From assembly GCA_020851735.1 (NCBI GenBank), contig JADZCD010000065.1, forward strand, positions 1 to 64,000: a stretch of DNA of 64,000 nucleotides, written 5' to 3'. Shown piece after piece: positions 1 to 9,045 of this stretch. Each line of letters starts with the position of its first letter. Positions within the stretch are counted from its first letter, which is position 1. The stretch is from Phycisphaeraceae bacterium. Lineage in GTDB: Bacteria; Planctomycetota; Phycisphaerae; Phycisphaerales; Phycisphaeraceae. The notes below the pieces were generated by a model. It saw only the letters and a list, made by a program, of their open reading frames with translations. It was not told the DNA's origin and did not search any database. A program made the position numbers and the translations under genes.

Positions 1-313
1 CGGGGGTGGTTGGGGGGGCGGGGTCGGCGGCTTCGTATCCCCCGGCGGAGCCGGGGGCTGCCGCGATGGGATGGGCGGTGGGACTCTCGGGGGTAGGGTT
101 GCTTGCGGGGGTGAGGGGTAAATCACCGCTTACTGACGTGCGCGGCTCGTTGAGGACAGCACTGTCGGGGGTGGGTTTGCTTGCGGGGGTGAGGGTTCCG
201 GGGGCGGGGGCGGGGGTGGGAGTGGTTTGGGGGGGGCCGAGCCAGAGGGTTAAGAGGAAGAGCAACCCTGCGAGCACTACGCCCAGCACCATTAGCAGCG
301 ATCGTTGGCCCAT
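1..313 (-). CDS. membrane-anchored Pro/Thr-rich protein, 5' part only
   Basis: A minus-strand reading frame starts at ATG 313-311 and stays open to the window edge (104 codons seen). Residues about 5-25 form one hydrophobic segment (LLMVLGVVLAGLLFLLTLWL), so this is a signal-anchor or signal peptide. The rest is low-complexity linker rich in Pro, Thr and Ala, as in envelope proteins whose folded domain follows a flexible spacer. No domain is visible, because the C-terminal part lies outside the window. The linker carries a copy of the dispersed CACCGCTTACTGACG element (124-154), read as part of the protein. No strong ribosome binding site is seen; a GGAAG lies too close to the ATG. Function unknown. 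The gene is plausible because the frame is open and the hydrophobic segment follows the start directly. Confidence 0.45.
   Translation of the reverse strand, partial: MGQRSLLMVLGVVLAGLLFLLTLWLGPPQTTPTPAPAPGTLTPASKPTPDSAVLNEPRTSVSGDLPLTPASNPTPESPTAHPIAAAPGSAGGYEAADPAPPTTP
124..154 (+). repeat. dispersed CACCGCTT(A/G)CTGACG element, copy 1
   Basis: This 31-bp segment begins CACCGCTTACTGACG, ends GGCTCGTTGAG, and recurs at 2033-2063 with two substitutions. Here it lies inside the minus-strand reading frame of the partial gene; there it is intergenic. Confidence 0.6.
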
Positions 314-405
314 GCTTCCAGTGTATCGACTAGCCGGTTTCCTCACCCGCCCCCGGAAGCGCCCCCACCCCCGCGGGCGGGAGTAGCCGTGGAAGCCATC
401 AAGCC

Positions 406-429
406 GGCCCCGCATTTCCATGCGGGGCT
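406..429 (+). repeat. TTCC-loop hairpin, family C copy 1
   Basis: Stem CCCCGCAT / ATGCGGGG around loop TTCC, with a further G-C pair outside. The same 27-bp core occurs at 4402-4428, and a version with a different but still paired stem occurs at 10763-10786. Confidence 0.7.
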
Positions 430-458
430 GGGGGGGGTGCGGCGATTTCGGCAGGGCC

Positions 459-482
459 AACCGCGGGCTTCCGCCCGCGGCT
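459..482 (+). repeat. TTCC-loop hairpin, family A copy 1 (REP-like)
   Basis: Stem CCGCGGGC / GCCCGCGG around loop TTCC, followed by CTATTTTTATT. It belongs to the same family as the hairpins that flank the RAYT-like gene at 17281. Confidence 0.7.
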
Positions 483-627
483 ATTTTTATTGGGCATGCG
501 CGGGATGGGTTTGCGGCTATTTTCAGCGGGCACTCGCGGGGGCGTACGCAAGCCGGTATCATCCAGCCGCCAATTCCCCTGTTTTATGCGGGGGATTCCC
601 CTTAATTCCAACCGTGACGAGGTTTTC

Positions 628-2019
628 ATGATCGGCAAGATTTTTAAGGCGTACGACGTACGGGCGACATATCCGAATCCCTTGGATGAAAAGGCGGCCT
701 GGAAAGTGGGCTACGCCACCGGGCAGTTTCTGGTGCGCGCCAGCGGGCAGGCCAAGGCGGGCACGGTGCTGGTGTCGCGGGACATGCGTCCGCATTCGCC
801 GTCGCTTTGTGCGGCGCTGGTGGAAGGCTTGCGGGCGGCGGGCCCGAGCGTGATTGACCTGGGGATGTGCGACACGTCGTTTATGTACTTTGCGATCAAC
901 CAGCAGAACGCCATCGGGGGCATTCAGACCACGGCCAGCCACAATCCGGTGAACTACAACGGCTTTAAGATTTCCGGGCGCGAGGCTCGGCCGATCGGCG
1001 CGGACACGGGGCTAAAGGACATCCAGAAGACGGTGGAAAGCCTGCCGGAGAATATCGGACCCGGCGCTTTGGCGGCCACGGGCAAGTATCAGCAGATGGA
1101 CCTGTGGGAGGCGTATCGCGAGCACATTCTTAAGTTTCTTTCGCCGCTGAAGCGGCCGCTGAAGGTGGTGATCGACGCGTCCAACGGCATGGCGGGCAAG
1201 CTGGTGCCGGCGGTGTTCCGGGAGATTCCCAACCTGGAGATCATCCCGATCAATTTTGAGATCACCGGGTCGTTCGTGCACGAGCCGAATCCGCTGGTGG
1301 CGGAGAACATGAAGCCGACGCAGGACGGGGTGCGGCAGCACAAGGCGGATTTGGGGGCGTGTTTCGACGGCGACGCGGACCGGTGCATGCTGACGGACGA
1401 TCAGGGCCAGATCATCGGTTGCGACCACCTGACGGCGTTGCTCTGCAATCACTTTTTGTCCTTGTCGCCCCACGCGACGGTGATTTACGATCTGCGTTCG
1501 AGCAAGGTTGTTTCCGAGCAGATTCAGGCGTTAGGCGGCACGCCGCGGCGCAGCCGGGTGGGGCACGTGTTCATGAAGGCGTTGTTGCGGGAGACGCAGG
1601 GGGTGTTCGGCGGGGAGCTGTCGGGGCATTTTTATTTTCGGGATAATTTTTACGCTGATTCGGGGGCGATCGCGTTCGCGGCGGTGCTCAGCGTGCTGGC
1701 GGCGTCGCGGCGTCCGCTGTCGGAACTGATCGAGCCGTTCCGCAAGTATCCGCAGAGCGGGGAGATCAACTTCCACGTGGAGGATAAGGCGGCGGTCTTA
1801 AAGGCCCTGAAGGACCGCTACGCGGCGGGGGCGGAGATCGACGAGCTGGACGGGGTGACGATCGACGCGTTCGCCAAGCAGGGCTGGTGGTTCAACGTGC
1901 GGGCGAGCAATACCGAGCCGCTGCTGCGCTTGAACGCCGAGGCCCGGGATCAGGGCGGGCTTGATAAGCTGCTGGGGGAGATCAAGCCGATGCTGGGCAC
2001 GCCGGTGGAGGGGCACTAG
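628..2019 (+). CDS. phosphomannomutase/phosphoglucomutase
   Basis: Alpha-D-phosphohexomutase of the AlgC/ManB type. It interconverts the 6- and 1-phosphates of mannose or glucose, which feeds sugar-nucleotide and polysaccharide synthesis in the cytoplasm. The active-site phosphoserine motif TASHNP is present with Ser104, and the metal-binding loop DGDADR lies at residues 247-252. The C-terminal phosphate-binding region reads RASNTEPLLRLNAEA. Starting at ATG 628 gives 463 residues, the usual length for this family. GAGG at 619-622 is well spaced for that start, whereas longer in-frame extensions to 490 would cover a repeat-rich leader. The glycosyltransferase and glycosidase downstream suggest a carbohydrate context. 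Whether mannose or glucose phosphate is preferred cannot be read from the sequence. Confidence 0.93.
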   Translation: MIGKIFKAYDVRATYPNPLDEKAAWKVGYATGQFLVRASGQAKAGTVLVSRDMRPHSPSLCAALVEGLRAAGPSVIDLGMCDTSFMYFAINQQNAIGGIQTTASHNPVNYNGFKISGREARPIGADTGLKDIQKTVESLPENIGPGALAATGKYQQMDLWEAYREHILKFLSPLKRPLKVVIDASNGMAGKLVPAVFREIPNLEIIPINFEITGSFVHEPNPLVAENMKPTQDGVRQHKADLGACFDGDADRCMLTDDQGQIIGCDHLTALLCNHFLSLSPHATVIYDLRSSKVVSEQIQALGGTPRRSRVGHVFMKALLRETQGVFGGELSGHFYFRDNFYADSGAIAFAAVLSVLAASRRPLSELIEPFRKYPQSGEINFHVEDKAAVLKALKDRYAAGAEIDELDGVTIDAFAKQGWWFNVRASNTEPLLRLNAEARDQGGLDKLLGEIKPMLGTPVEGH

Positions 2020-2032
2020 GCCGGGAGCGGGG

Positions 2033-2063
2033 CACCGCTTGCTGACGCGCGCGGCTCGTTGAG
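2033..2063 (+). repeat. dispersed CACCGCTT(A/G)CTGACG element, copy 2
   Basis: Intergenic copy between the phosphomannomutase stop and glnA, differing at two positions from the copy at 124-154. Confidence 0.6.
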
Positions 2064-2157
2064 CCGATGCTTCTGGGGGGGGCCGCGGTTGTGGGCGGGG
2101 CGTGGGCTCGGTAATTTTGCGTTGGTCCGCTGAAGGTCGCATTCCAGGAGCCGGCCC

Positions 2158-3570
2158 ATGACCCCCAAGGACGTGCTGAAACTCATCAAGGATCGCGGCA
2201 TCGAGTTCATCGATTGCCGGTTCATGGATTTCCCCGGGCTCTGGCAGCACACGACCTACCCGGCCAGCGAGATCAACGCCGACAGCTTTAAGACGGGCTT
2301 CGGGTTCGACGGCTCGTGCATCCGCGGCTGGCAGGCGATCAACGAATCGGACATGATCCTGGTGCCGGTGGCGGACACGGCCAAGATCGACCCGTTTTTC
2401 CAGGCTCCGACGCTGTCGATCATCTGCGACATCAAGGACCCGGTGACCAAGAAGGAATACTCCCGCGACCCGCGCTCGATCGGGCGCAAGGCGGCGGCGT
2501 TTCTTAAGTCCTCGGGCGTGGCGGACACGGCCTACTTCGGCCCGGAGATGGAGTTCTTTATTTTCGACAATGTCTGGTACGACCAGGACGTGAACCGGGC
2601 GTCGTATTTCGTGGACTCGGCGGAGGGCATCTGGAACCGCGGCAAAGAGACGCCCACCAACCTAGGCTACCAGGTGCGGCTGAAGGAAGGGTATTTCCCA
2701 TGCCCGCCGATGGACACGCTCAGCGACCTGCGTTCGGAGATGGTCCGGGCGATGATCCAGATGGGCATCGCGGTGGAGTGCCACCATCACGAAGTGGCCA
2801 CGGGCGGGCAGGGCGAAATCGACTTGCGCTATCAGGACCTGCTGCACATGGCGGACACGTGCATGTACTACAAGTACATCGTCAAGAGCGTGGCGGCGCG
2901 GCACGGCAAGGTGGCGACCTTCATGCCCAAGCCCCTGTTCCAGGACAACGGTTCGGGCATGCACACGCACTTTTCACTCTGGAAAGGCGGCAAGCCGCTC
3001 ATGGCCGGGCGGCGCTACGCGGGCATGTCGCAGATCGGGCTGTACTGCATCGGCGGCATCCTTAAGCACGCGCGGGCCCTGATCGCGCTGACCAATCCGA
3101 CGACCAACAGCTTTAAGCGCCTGGTGCCCGGCTACGAGGCGCCGGTGAATCTGGTGTATTCCTCCCGCAATCGCTCGGCGGCCATCCGTATTCCCACCTA
3201 CCAGGACAATCCGGCCACCAAGCGCATCGAGTTCCGCTGCCCGGACTGCTCGTGCAACCCGTACCTGGCTTTCGCGGCGATGACGATGGCGGCCATCGAC
3301 GGGGTGCGGAATCAGATCGACCCCGGCCCGCCGCTGGACAAGGACGTGGTGGACTTGGAGCCCGAGGAATACGAGGCCATGCCGCTGGCGCCGACTAATC
3401 TGGAAGAAGCCCTGGGGGCGCTGGAGAAGGATCACGATTTTCTCTTGGAAGGCGGCGTGTTCACGGAGGACGTCATTCATTACTGGGTGACCTACAAGCG
3501 CCAGAACGAAATCAACGCCGTCAACATCCGCCCGCACCCCTACGAGTTCTGCATGTACTTTGACATTTAA
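2158..3570 (+). CDS. glnA: glutamine synthetase type I
   Basis: Condenses glutamate and ammonia using ATP; the central ammonium-assimilation enzyme, a cytoplasmic dodecamer. The 470-residue protein has the beta-grasp N-terminus ([12 protein letters not shown] region), metal and ATP motifs ([22 protein letters not shown]), and the glutamate-binding stretch near [19 protein letters not shown]. The position matching the adenylylated tyrosine of E. coli GlnA (NLYDLPPEE) reads DVVDLEPEE, with Val398 in place of Tyr, so control by GlnE-type adenylylation looks impossible. Start ATG 2158 follows an AGGAG at about 2147. I see no sigma-54 promoter in the short upstream gap. A second, unrelated glutamine synthetase (type III) lies at 49206-51386. 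Confidence 0.95.
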   Translation: MTPKDVLKLIKDRGIEFIDCRFMDFPGLWQHTTYPASEINADSFKTGFGFDGSCIRGWQAINESDMILVPVADTAKIDPFFQAPTLSIICDIKDPVTKKEYSRDPRSIGRKAAAFLKSSGVADTAYFGPEMEFFIFDNVWYDQDVNRASYFVDSAEGIWNRGKETPTNLGYQVRLKEGYFPCPPMDTLSDLRSEMVRAMIQMGIAVECHHHEVATGGQGEIDLRYQDLLHMADTCMYYKYIVKSVAARHGKVATFMPKPLFQDNGSGMHTHFSLWKGGKPLMAGRRYAGMSQIGLYCIGGILKHARALIALTNPTTNSFKRLVPGYEAPVNLVYSSRNRSAAIRIPTYQDNPATKRIEFRCPDCSCNPYLAFAAMTMAAIDGVRNQIDPGPPLDKDVVDLEPEEYEAMPLAPTNLEEALGALEKDHDFLLEGGVFTEDVIHYWVTYKRQNEINAVNIRPHPYEFCMYFDI

Positions 3571-3629
3571 AGGTTCATCCTTCCGGCCCGGCGGCGCGTC
3601 CGCCCGGAGCAATGCAGGGAAAAACGCTT

Positions 3630-4334
<705 letters not shown>

Positions 4335-4432
4335 CCCCCCCGGAAGCCCCCGGAAGTGCCCGGAAGGGCCTGGAAGGGCCGGACGCCCCGGAAGGGGCCG
4401 AGCCGGCCCCGCATTTCCATGCGGGGCTAGGC
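4335..4432 (+). repeat. CCCCGGAAG array with two hairpins
   Basis: Directly after the TGA stop come repeated (C)CCCGGAAG units (4336-4397). They end in GCCCCGGAAGGGGC (4385-4398), a hairpin with a GGAA loop. The family C hairpin follows (core 4405-4428, loop TTCC). Nothing here is coding. Confidence 0.65.
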
Positions 4433-4483
4433 GAGGCGGGTGCTTTTGAAAGTCGGATTTCCCATTTTGTAAGGATTTATGGC

Positions 4484-5752
4484 GTGGCCACCGATCTGGA
4501 TTCGTACATTCCGCTGGTTCGCCAACACGTCAGTCGCGATTATCACCTGATGTATCGCCAGCCGAACAAGGCGCTGAAGCACCCGTATCTGACGCCGGGC
4601 AGTTCGGCGTACGCCAACGTGCTGTGGGATTGGGACTCGTGGTTGAGCAACGTGGCGCTGCGGCAGATTCTGGCGGAAGTCAATGACCCGGCGGAGGTGG
4701 AGAAGGCGCGGCCGTTCGAGCGCGGGTGCATCCAGAATTACCTGGAGCCGCACGGCCCGCCGGGCTGGGTGCCGATTGTGATTGAGCCGCACGGCGCCTG
4801 GCCGGCGGAAAAGAGCATGGCGGAGAACATGCACAAGCCCTGCCTGGCGCAGCACGCGGCGTTTTTGGTGCAGCAGGACGGGGGCGACGCGACGTGGCTG
4901 CGGGAAAAGATGTTTCCGCTGCAATCGTTCCTGAACATGTATCGCAATCATTATCGGCACGCCTGCGGGCTGTATTTCTGGCAGACGGATTGCGCCATCG
5001 GCGTGGACAACGATCCGTGCACGTTCGGGCGCCCGGAGCGCAGCAGCGGGTCGATTTACTTAAATTGCCTGATGTACCGGGAGCTGTTGGCGCTGGTGTA
5101 TCTATTGCAGCGCGTGGGGCTGGACGAGGTGGCGGGGCAGTATCAGAAGGATGCGGACGACTTGCGGGCGGCGATCCAGGAGCATTGCTGGGACCCGTGG
5201 CTGGGCTTTTTCTACAGCGTGGACTTTAATCTTAAGCCGGTGCCGACATTCACCAAGCCGGAGCTGCACTACGGCCAGCCGCGGGATTGGCCGTGCTTGA
5301 TTCAGCGCGTGGGGGTGTGGTCGGGGTTCCTGGCGATGTGGGCGGGGATCGCCACGCCCGAGCAGGCGCAGCGCATGGTGCGGGAGCACCTGCTGGACGA
5401 ACGGACGTTTAGCGCGCCGTTCGGCGTGCGCACGCTTTCGAAGATGGAGAAGATGTACAACCTGCGGGCGTCGGGGAATCCGTCGTCGTGGCTGGGGCCG
5501 ATCTGGGGGGTGGCGAATTATCTGACGTTCCGGGGGCTGGTGCGCTACGGGTTTAACGAGCAGGCGCGGGAGCTGGCGGAGAAAACGGTGCGGCTGTTCG
5601 GGCGGGATTTGGAGAAGCACGGGGCGCTGCACGAGTATTACCAGCCGGAGAACGGCGAGCCGATTTTGAATCCGGGTTTCCAGAACTGGAATTACCTGGT
5701 GCTGAACATGATCCGCTGGCTGGAAGGCCAGCCGGCGGTGACGGAGTTTTAG
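4484..5752 (+). CDS. GH63/MGH1-type glycoside hydrolase
   Basis: An (alpha/alpha)6-barrel glycosidase of the clan that holds GH63 alpha-glucosidases, mannosylglycerate hydrolases and GH37 trehalases. The signature W-D-W-D-S-W lies at residues 48-53, TDCAIGVDNDP holds a candidate acidic catalytic region, NPSSWLGPIWGVANYL matches the conserved GPIW barrel helix, and EYYQPENGEP lies near the C-terminus. No signal peptide is present, so it should act in the cytoplasm, perhaps on a compatible solute or storage sugar. The start is GTG 4484, served by AAGGA at 4471-4475; the ATG at 4480 is out of frame. The substrate cannot be assigned from sequence. Confidence 0.75.
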   Translation: MATDLDSYIPLVRQHVSRDYHLMYRQPNKALKHPYLTPGSSAYANVLWDWDSWLSNVALRQILAEVNDPAEVEKARPFERGCIQNYLEPHGPPGWVPIVIEPHGAWPAEKSMAENMHKPCLAQHAAFLVQQDGGDATWLREKMFPLQSFLNMYRNHYRHACGLYFWQTDCAIGVDNDPCTFGRPERSSGSIYLNCLMYRELLALVYLLQRVGLDEVAGQYQKDADDLRAAIQEHCWDPWLGFFYSVDFNLKPVPTFTKPELHYGQPRDWPCLIQRVGVWSGFLAMWAGIATPEQAQRMVREHLLDERTFSAPFGVRTLSKMEKMYNLRASGNPSSWLGPIWGVANYLTFRGLVRYGFNEQARELAEKTVRLFGRDLEKHGALHEYYQPENGEPILNPGFQNWNYLVLNMIRWLEGQPAVTEF

Positions 5753-5772
5753 GCCAAGGGGGCGGGGGATGG

Positions 5773-6252
5773 TCAGCGTGCGTTCTGGCGATAGGCGTCG
5801 ATGATTTCCTTGACCGTTTCGGGGTGGGGCATGCCGCTGACGAGGATTTCAAAGCCCGGCTCGCCGGCGCTGGAAATGCCGATCGTGCCCACGTGCATCA
5901 GCCGCTGCGAAAAGGTCTGCTCCAGTTTGATATTGCACACTTCCCGGTGCCAGACTTCGCTGAGCGCGCGGGAGAGGATTCCGGTGCGCAAGGTTGAGCG
6001 GCGATTGGTCACTTCCAGCAGAACGCCCTGGCAATGCAGCCACCACCAACCTAAACAAAGCAGGCCGACGCCCGCGGCGCAGAGAATCAGGCAGACCACA
6101 AACAGGATCGGCCGATTGCCGAACATGGCCGGGTGCTCGTGGTAGAGCACTTCTTCGTCGTCGGTGGCTGCTTGGGCGCGGACGGCGCGCTGCCGCTGGG
6201 CCATTTTGCGGCTCAGATTTCCGCGCGGGGATTCTGGGAAGGATTGGGACAT
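5773..6252 (-). CDS. bacterial PH-domain membrane protein (DUF304/YdbS type)
   Basis: A 159-residue protein with a charged N-terminus, a YHEHPAMF segment typical of this family just before the membrane, one long or two short hydrophobic segments (about residues 48-72), and a C-terminal bacterial PH-like beta domain (LLEVTNRRSTLRTGILSR...). Family members are small membrane proteins of unclear biochemical role. It starts 11 bp after the topA stop on the same strand, so the two are very likely co-transcribed. Confidence 0.7.
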   Translation of the reverse strand: MSQSFPESPRGNLSRKMAQRQRAVRAQAATDDEEVLYHEHPAMFGNRPILFVVCLILCAAGVGLLCLGWWWLHCQGVLLEVTNRRSTLRTGILSRALSEVWHREVCNIKLEQTFSQRLMHVGTIGISSAGEPGFEILVSGMPHPETVKEIIDAYRQNAR

Positions 6253-6263
6253 CGGACAGGCTC

Positions 6264-8924
6264 TTAGGCCGCGTCGGAATCCAGCGGAGTTTCCGCGTTT
6301 TCGCCGGGCGGCGGTCCGCCGGTAATCTGCGGCATGTAGTCGTCACCGAGAATCTGCCCCTGCGTGTTGCGCACCTGCGGCGCGGGGTGGGCGGCTTCGT
6401 GCTGGCGATAGGCTTCGTCCAGGGCCTTTTGCTTGGGCTCTTCCACGGCGGACCACGCCACGCGGCCGCGGCACTTGGGGAACGTCGAGCAGCTTAGCCA
6501 GTAACCGCGCTTGCTGGTGCGCATATTCAAGGGCGACCCGCACTTGGGGCAAGGGACGTCGGTGAGCAGGGGCGGGACCTTGGGCAGCACCAGCGTCTGC
6601 TTCTTGGGGTCCAGCTTCAAAATGCCCTTGCACTTGGGGTAGTTCACGCAGCCGAGGAAGGGCCCGAAGCGCCCGGTGCGCCGGGTCATGCCCGAGCCGC
6701 ACTCGGGGCAGACGATGTCGGTCATCTCCGGTTGCAGGGGGTTGCCTTCGGCGTCGATGGGGGCGGCGAATTCGCACTTAGGATACGTGCTGCAGGACAG
6801 GAAGCGCCCGTTTTTGCCGAAGCGATAGACCGTGCCGGCGCCGCACTTGGGGCAATCAAAAGAGGCCGGCTCGCTCTCGGCCTTGGCGTGCACCATTTCC
6901 AGGTGGGCCTTGGCGAGGTTTTCCTTGAACGGCCCGTAAAACTCGCGCAGCATCGTCACCCAGTCGTGATGCTCTTCCTCGATCTTGTCCAGCTCGGTTT
7001 CCATCTGGCGGGTGTAGTCCACGTCCATCAGGCGGGGGAAGGCTTCGACGAGTTTGTCGGTCACCACCTTGCCCAGGTCCGTGGCCCGCAGGCGTTTGTC
7101 GCGCGGGGCGACCGACTCGGCGTATTTTCGGTCCTGAATGGTCTGGATGATGGCGGCGTACGTTGACGGCCGACCGATGCCGCGCGATTCGAGTTCCTTT
7201 TGCAGGGACGCTTCGGTGTAGCGCGGCGGGGGCGAGGTGAAATGCTGGGTGGGGTCGATCTGCATCGGCCCAAGTTTCTGATTTTCCTTTAAGGGCGGAA
7301 GCATGGCTTCTTCGCCGCTTTCGGGCACGCCGGTGGCTTTGTAGCAGCCGTCGAAAATCAAGCGGCGGCCGTTGGCTTTAAAGAGGGCCTTAAGCGCCGC
7401 GGTTGCCGCTTCGATCATCGCCACGGTGGAGTCCCACTGGGCGGGCACCATCTGGCTGGCCAGGAATCGTTCCCAGATCAGCCGGTAAAGTTTGTATTGC
7501 TCTTCGGTCAGGGCGCTGCGCACGCGCTTGGGCGTGATGTTCACGTCGGTGGGGCGAATGGCTTCGTGCGCTTCCTGGGCCAGCTTGTTGCTGCTGGTGT
7601 AGACGTTGGGCTTATCCGGCAGATATTGGGGGCCCCACTCCTTGCCGATGTAGTCGCGGGCCATGCCCAGGGCTTCGGGCGACAGGTGCGTGGAGTCGGT
7701 ACGCATGTAGGTGATCAGGCCGACCTGGCCTTCGCGCCCGTGGATGTCCACGCCTTCGTAGAGCTGCTGGGCGATGCGCATGGTCCGCTGCAGGGGGAAG
7801 CCCAGTTGGTTAGCGGCCGCCTGCTGCAGGGTGCTGGTGATAAAGGGCGCGCCGGGCCTGGAGGTGGTGCGCTTGGTCTCAATCGACTTGATGCGATAGT
7901 CGGCTTGGCTGCCGACATGCCCCAGCACGCGGATGCGGAAGCGGGCCATGCCCTTGGCTTTGGGCTCTTCCCACTCGTCTTTCTTTTCGATGGTCAGGCC
8001 CAGGGCTGCGGCGGTGGCCAGGGCTTCTTCGTGCCCGCCGGGACGAAAGGCCTGGCCGTTGACTTCCGTCAGTTCCGCACGCAGGCAGCTGTGTTCGCTG
8101 AGCCAGATCAATTTTTCGCGGACGGTGCGCTCTTTGCCTTCCGCCACGTCGGCCAGGAAGGCGCGCCATTCCTGGGCCAGGGGGTTGGTCTTGGTTGGAT
8201 CGGTGGCGAAGATGCCGGTGATCTTCCAGTATTCCTCGGGGATGAAGGCTTCGATCTCGCGTTCGCGCTCGACGACCAGGCGGACGGCCACCGACTGCAC
8301 CCGCCCGGCGCTTAGGCCGCCGGCCACTTTCTTCCACAAGAGCGGGGAGACCTGGTAGCCGACGATCCGGTCGAGCACGCGGCGGGCCTGCTGGGCGTTG
8401 ACTTTGTTTTCGTCGATTTTGCGCGGGTTGGTGAAGGCGTGGGCGATTTCGGCCTGGGTGATGGCGTTAAAGACCACGCGTTTGGCGTCTGCCAGTTCCA
8501 CGCCCAAGGCGGCGGCCAGATGCCAGGCGATGGCTTCGCCCTCGCGGTCCAAGTCCGTGGCGAACCAGACGTCGGCGGCGTGCTTGGCGGCTTTTTTGAG
8601 GTCGGCCACGGTCTGACGCTTGTCGGGCAGGATTTCGTAGGTCGGCGCGAAGTTGTTTTCCAGGTCCACCCCGGGCACTTCCTGCTTAACGCCCTTGGGC
8701 GCCCGCCCGGGCAGATCGCGCACGTGGCCGACGCTGGCCATCACCACGTAGTCGTTGCCCAGATATTTGTTGATGGTCTTGGCCTTGGTGGGGCTTTCCA
8801 CGATGACCAGGTGTTTGCCTGTGGCGTCCTTGACTTGGCGAATCCCACCCCGCCGGCTGGTCTTGGCCTTCGTACCGGTCGCGCGGCTTGATCCGGACCG
8901 TCCTTTTCCGCTGCTCTTGGCCAT
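6264..8924 (-). CDS. topA: DNA topoisomerase I (type IA)
   Basis: Relaxes negative supercoils by transient single-strand cleavage. The 886-residue protein has a basic low-complexity N-terminus, the Toprim domain (HLVIVESPTKAKTI; DLDREGEAIAWHL), and the cleavage domain with catalytic Tyr406 in ITYMRTDST. The C-terminus has three four-cysteine zinc modules (CPKCGAG...CSTYPKC; CPECGSG...CVNYPKC; CPKCGSP...CSTFPKC). An insertion between Toprim and the catalytic region (LADVAEGKERTVREK...) fits longer bacterial TopA forms. It lies between miaA upstream (121-bp gap) and the PH-domain gene downstream on the same strand. Confidence 0.96.
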   Translation of the reverse strand: MAKSSGKGRSGSSRATGTKAKTSRRGGIRQVKDATGKHLVIVESPTKAKTINKYLGNDYVVMASVGHVRDLPGRAPKGVKQEVPGVDLENNFAPTYEILPDKRQTVADLKKAAKHAADVWFATDLDREGEAIAWHLAAALGVELADAKRVVFNAITQAEIAHAFTNPRKIDENKVNAQQARRVLDRIVGYQVSPLLWKKVAGGLSAGRVQSVAVRLVVEREREIEAFIPEEYWKITGIFATDPTKTNPLAQEWRAFLADVAEGKERTVREKLIWLSEHSCLRAELTEVNGQAFRPGGHEEALATAAALGLTIEKKDEWEEPKAKGMARFRIRVLGHVGSQADYRIKSIETKRTTSRPGAPFITSTLQQAAANQLGFPLQRTMRIAQQLYEGVDIHGREGQVGLITYMRTDSTHLSPEALGMARDYIGKEWGPQYLPDKPNVYTSSNKLAQEAHEAIRPTDVNITPKRVRSALTEEQYKLYRLIWERFLASQMVPAQWDSTVAMIEAATAALKALFKANGRRLIFDGCYKATGVPESGEEAMLPPLKENQKLGPMQIDPTQHFTSPPPRYTEASLQKELESRGIGRPSTYAAIIQTIQDRKYAESVAPRDKRLRATDLGKVVTDKLVEAFPRLMDVDYTRQMETELDKIEEEHHDWVTMLREFYGPFKENLAKAHLEMVHAKAESEPASFDCPKCGAGTVYRFGKNGRFLSCSTYPKCEFAAPIDAEGNPLQPEMTDIVCPECGSGMTRRTGRFGPFLGCVNYPKCKGILKLDPKKQTLVLPKVPPLLTDVPCPKCGSPLNMRTSKRGYWLSCSTFPKCRGRVAWSAVEEPKQKALDEAYRQHEAAHPAPQVRNTQGQILGDDYMPQITGGPPPGENAETPLDSDAA

Positions 8925-9045
8925 AATTCCTCAATACTGCGTGCTCTTTATGCCATCCCGACTGCCCTTTCCGCCTAACGCCAAGGCGGCCGCTAACTTG
9001 AGCACTATCAGCGGCGGTTGTCAAGTCTTAATCGTAAGATCATGG

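Larger units (their letters stand above)
314..627. other. intergenic region with two REP-like hairpins
   Basis: No gene is supported here. The stretch separates the divergent partial gene from the phosphomannomutase gene. It holds one CCCCGGAAGC motif (351-360), a hairpin at 406-429 and a second hairpin at 459-482, both with TTCC loops. The 490-627 stretch could be read as an N-terminal extension of the phosphomannomutase, but the ribosome binding site and family length favour a start at 628. Confidence 0.5.

Noticed and set aside
490-627. N-terminal extension of the phosphomannomutase
   Set aside because: The start at 628 has a ribosome binding site and gives the usual family length; the extension covers repeat-like sequence.
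6-638. Several overlapping plus- and minus-strand open frames
   Set aside because: They cross the REP hairpins and high-GC runs, have no ribosome binding site and show no family. Only the minus-strand frame from 313, with its membrane segment, was kept.
2090-2157. Sigma-54 promoter before glnA
   Set aside because: A TGGG and a TTGC are present but their spacing does not fit -24/-12.
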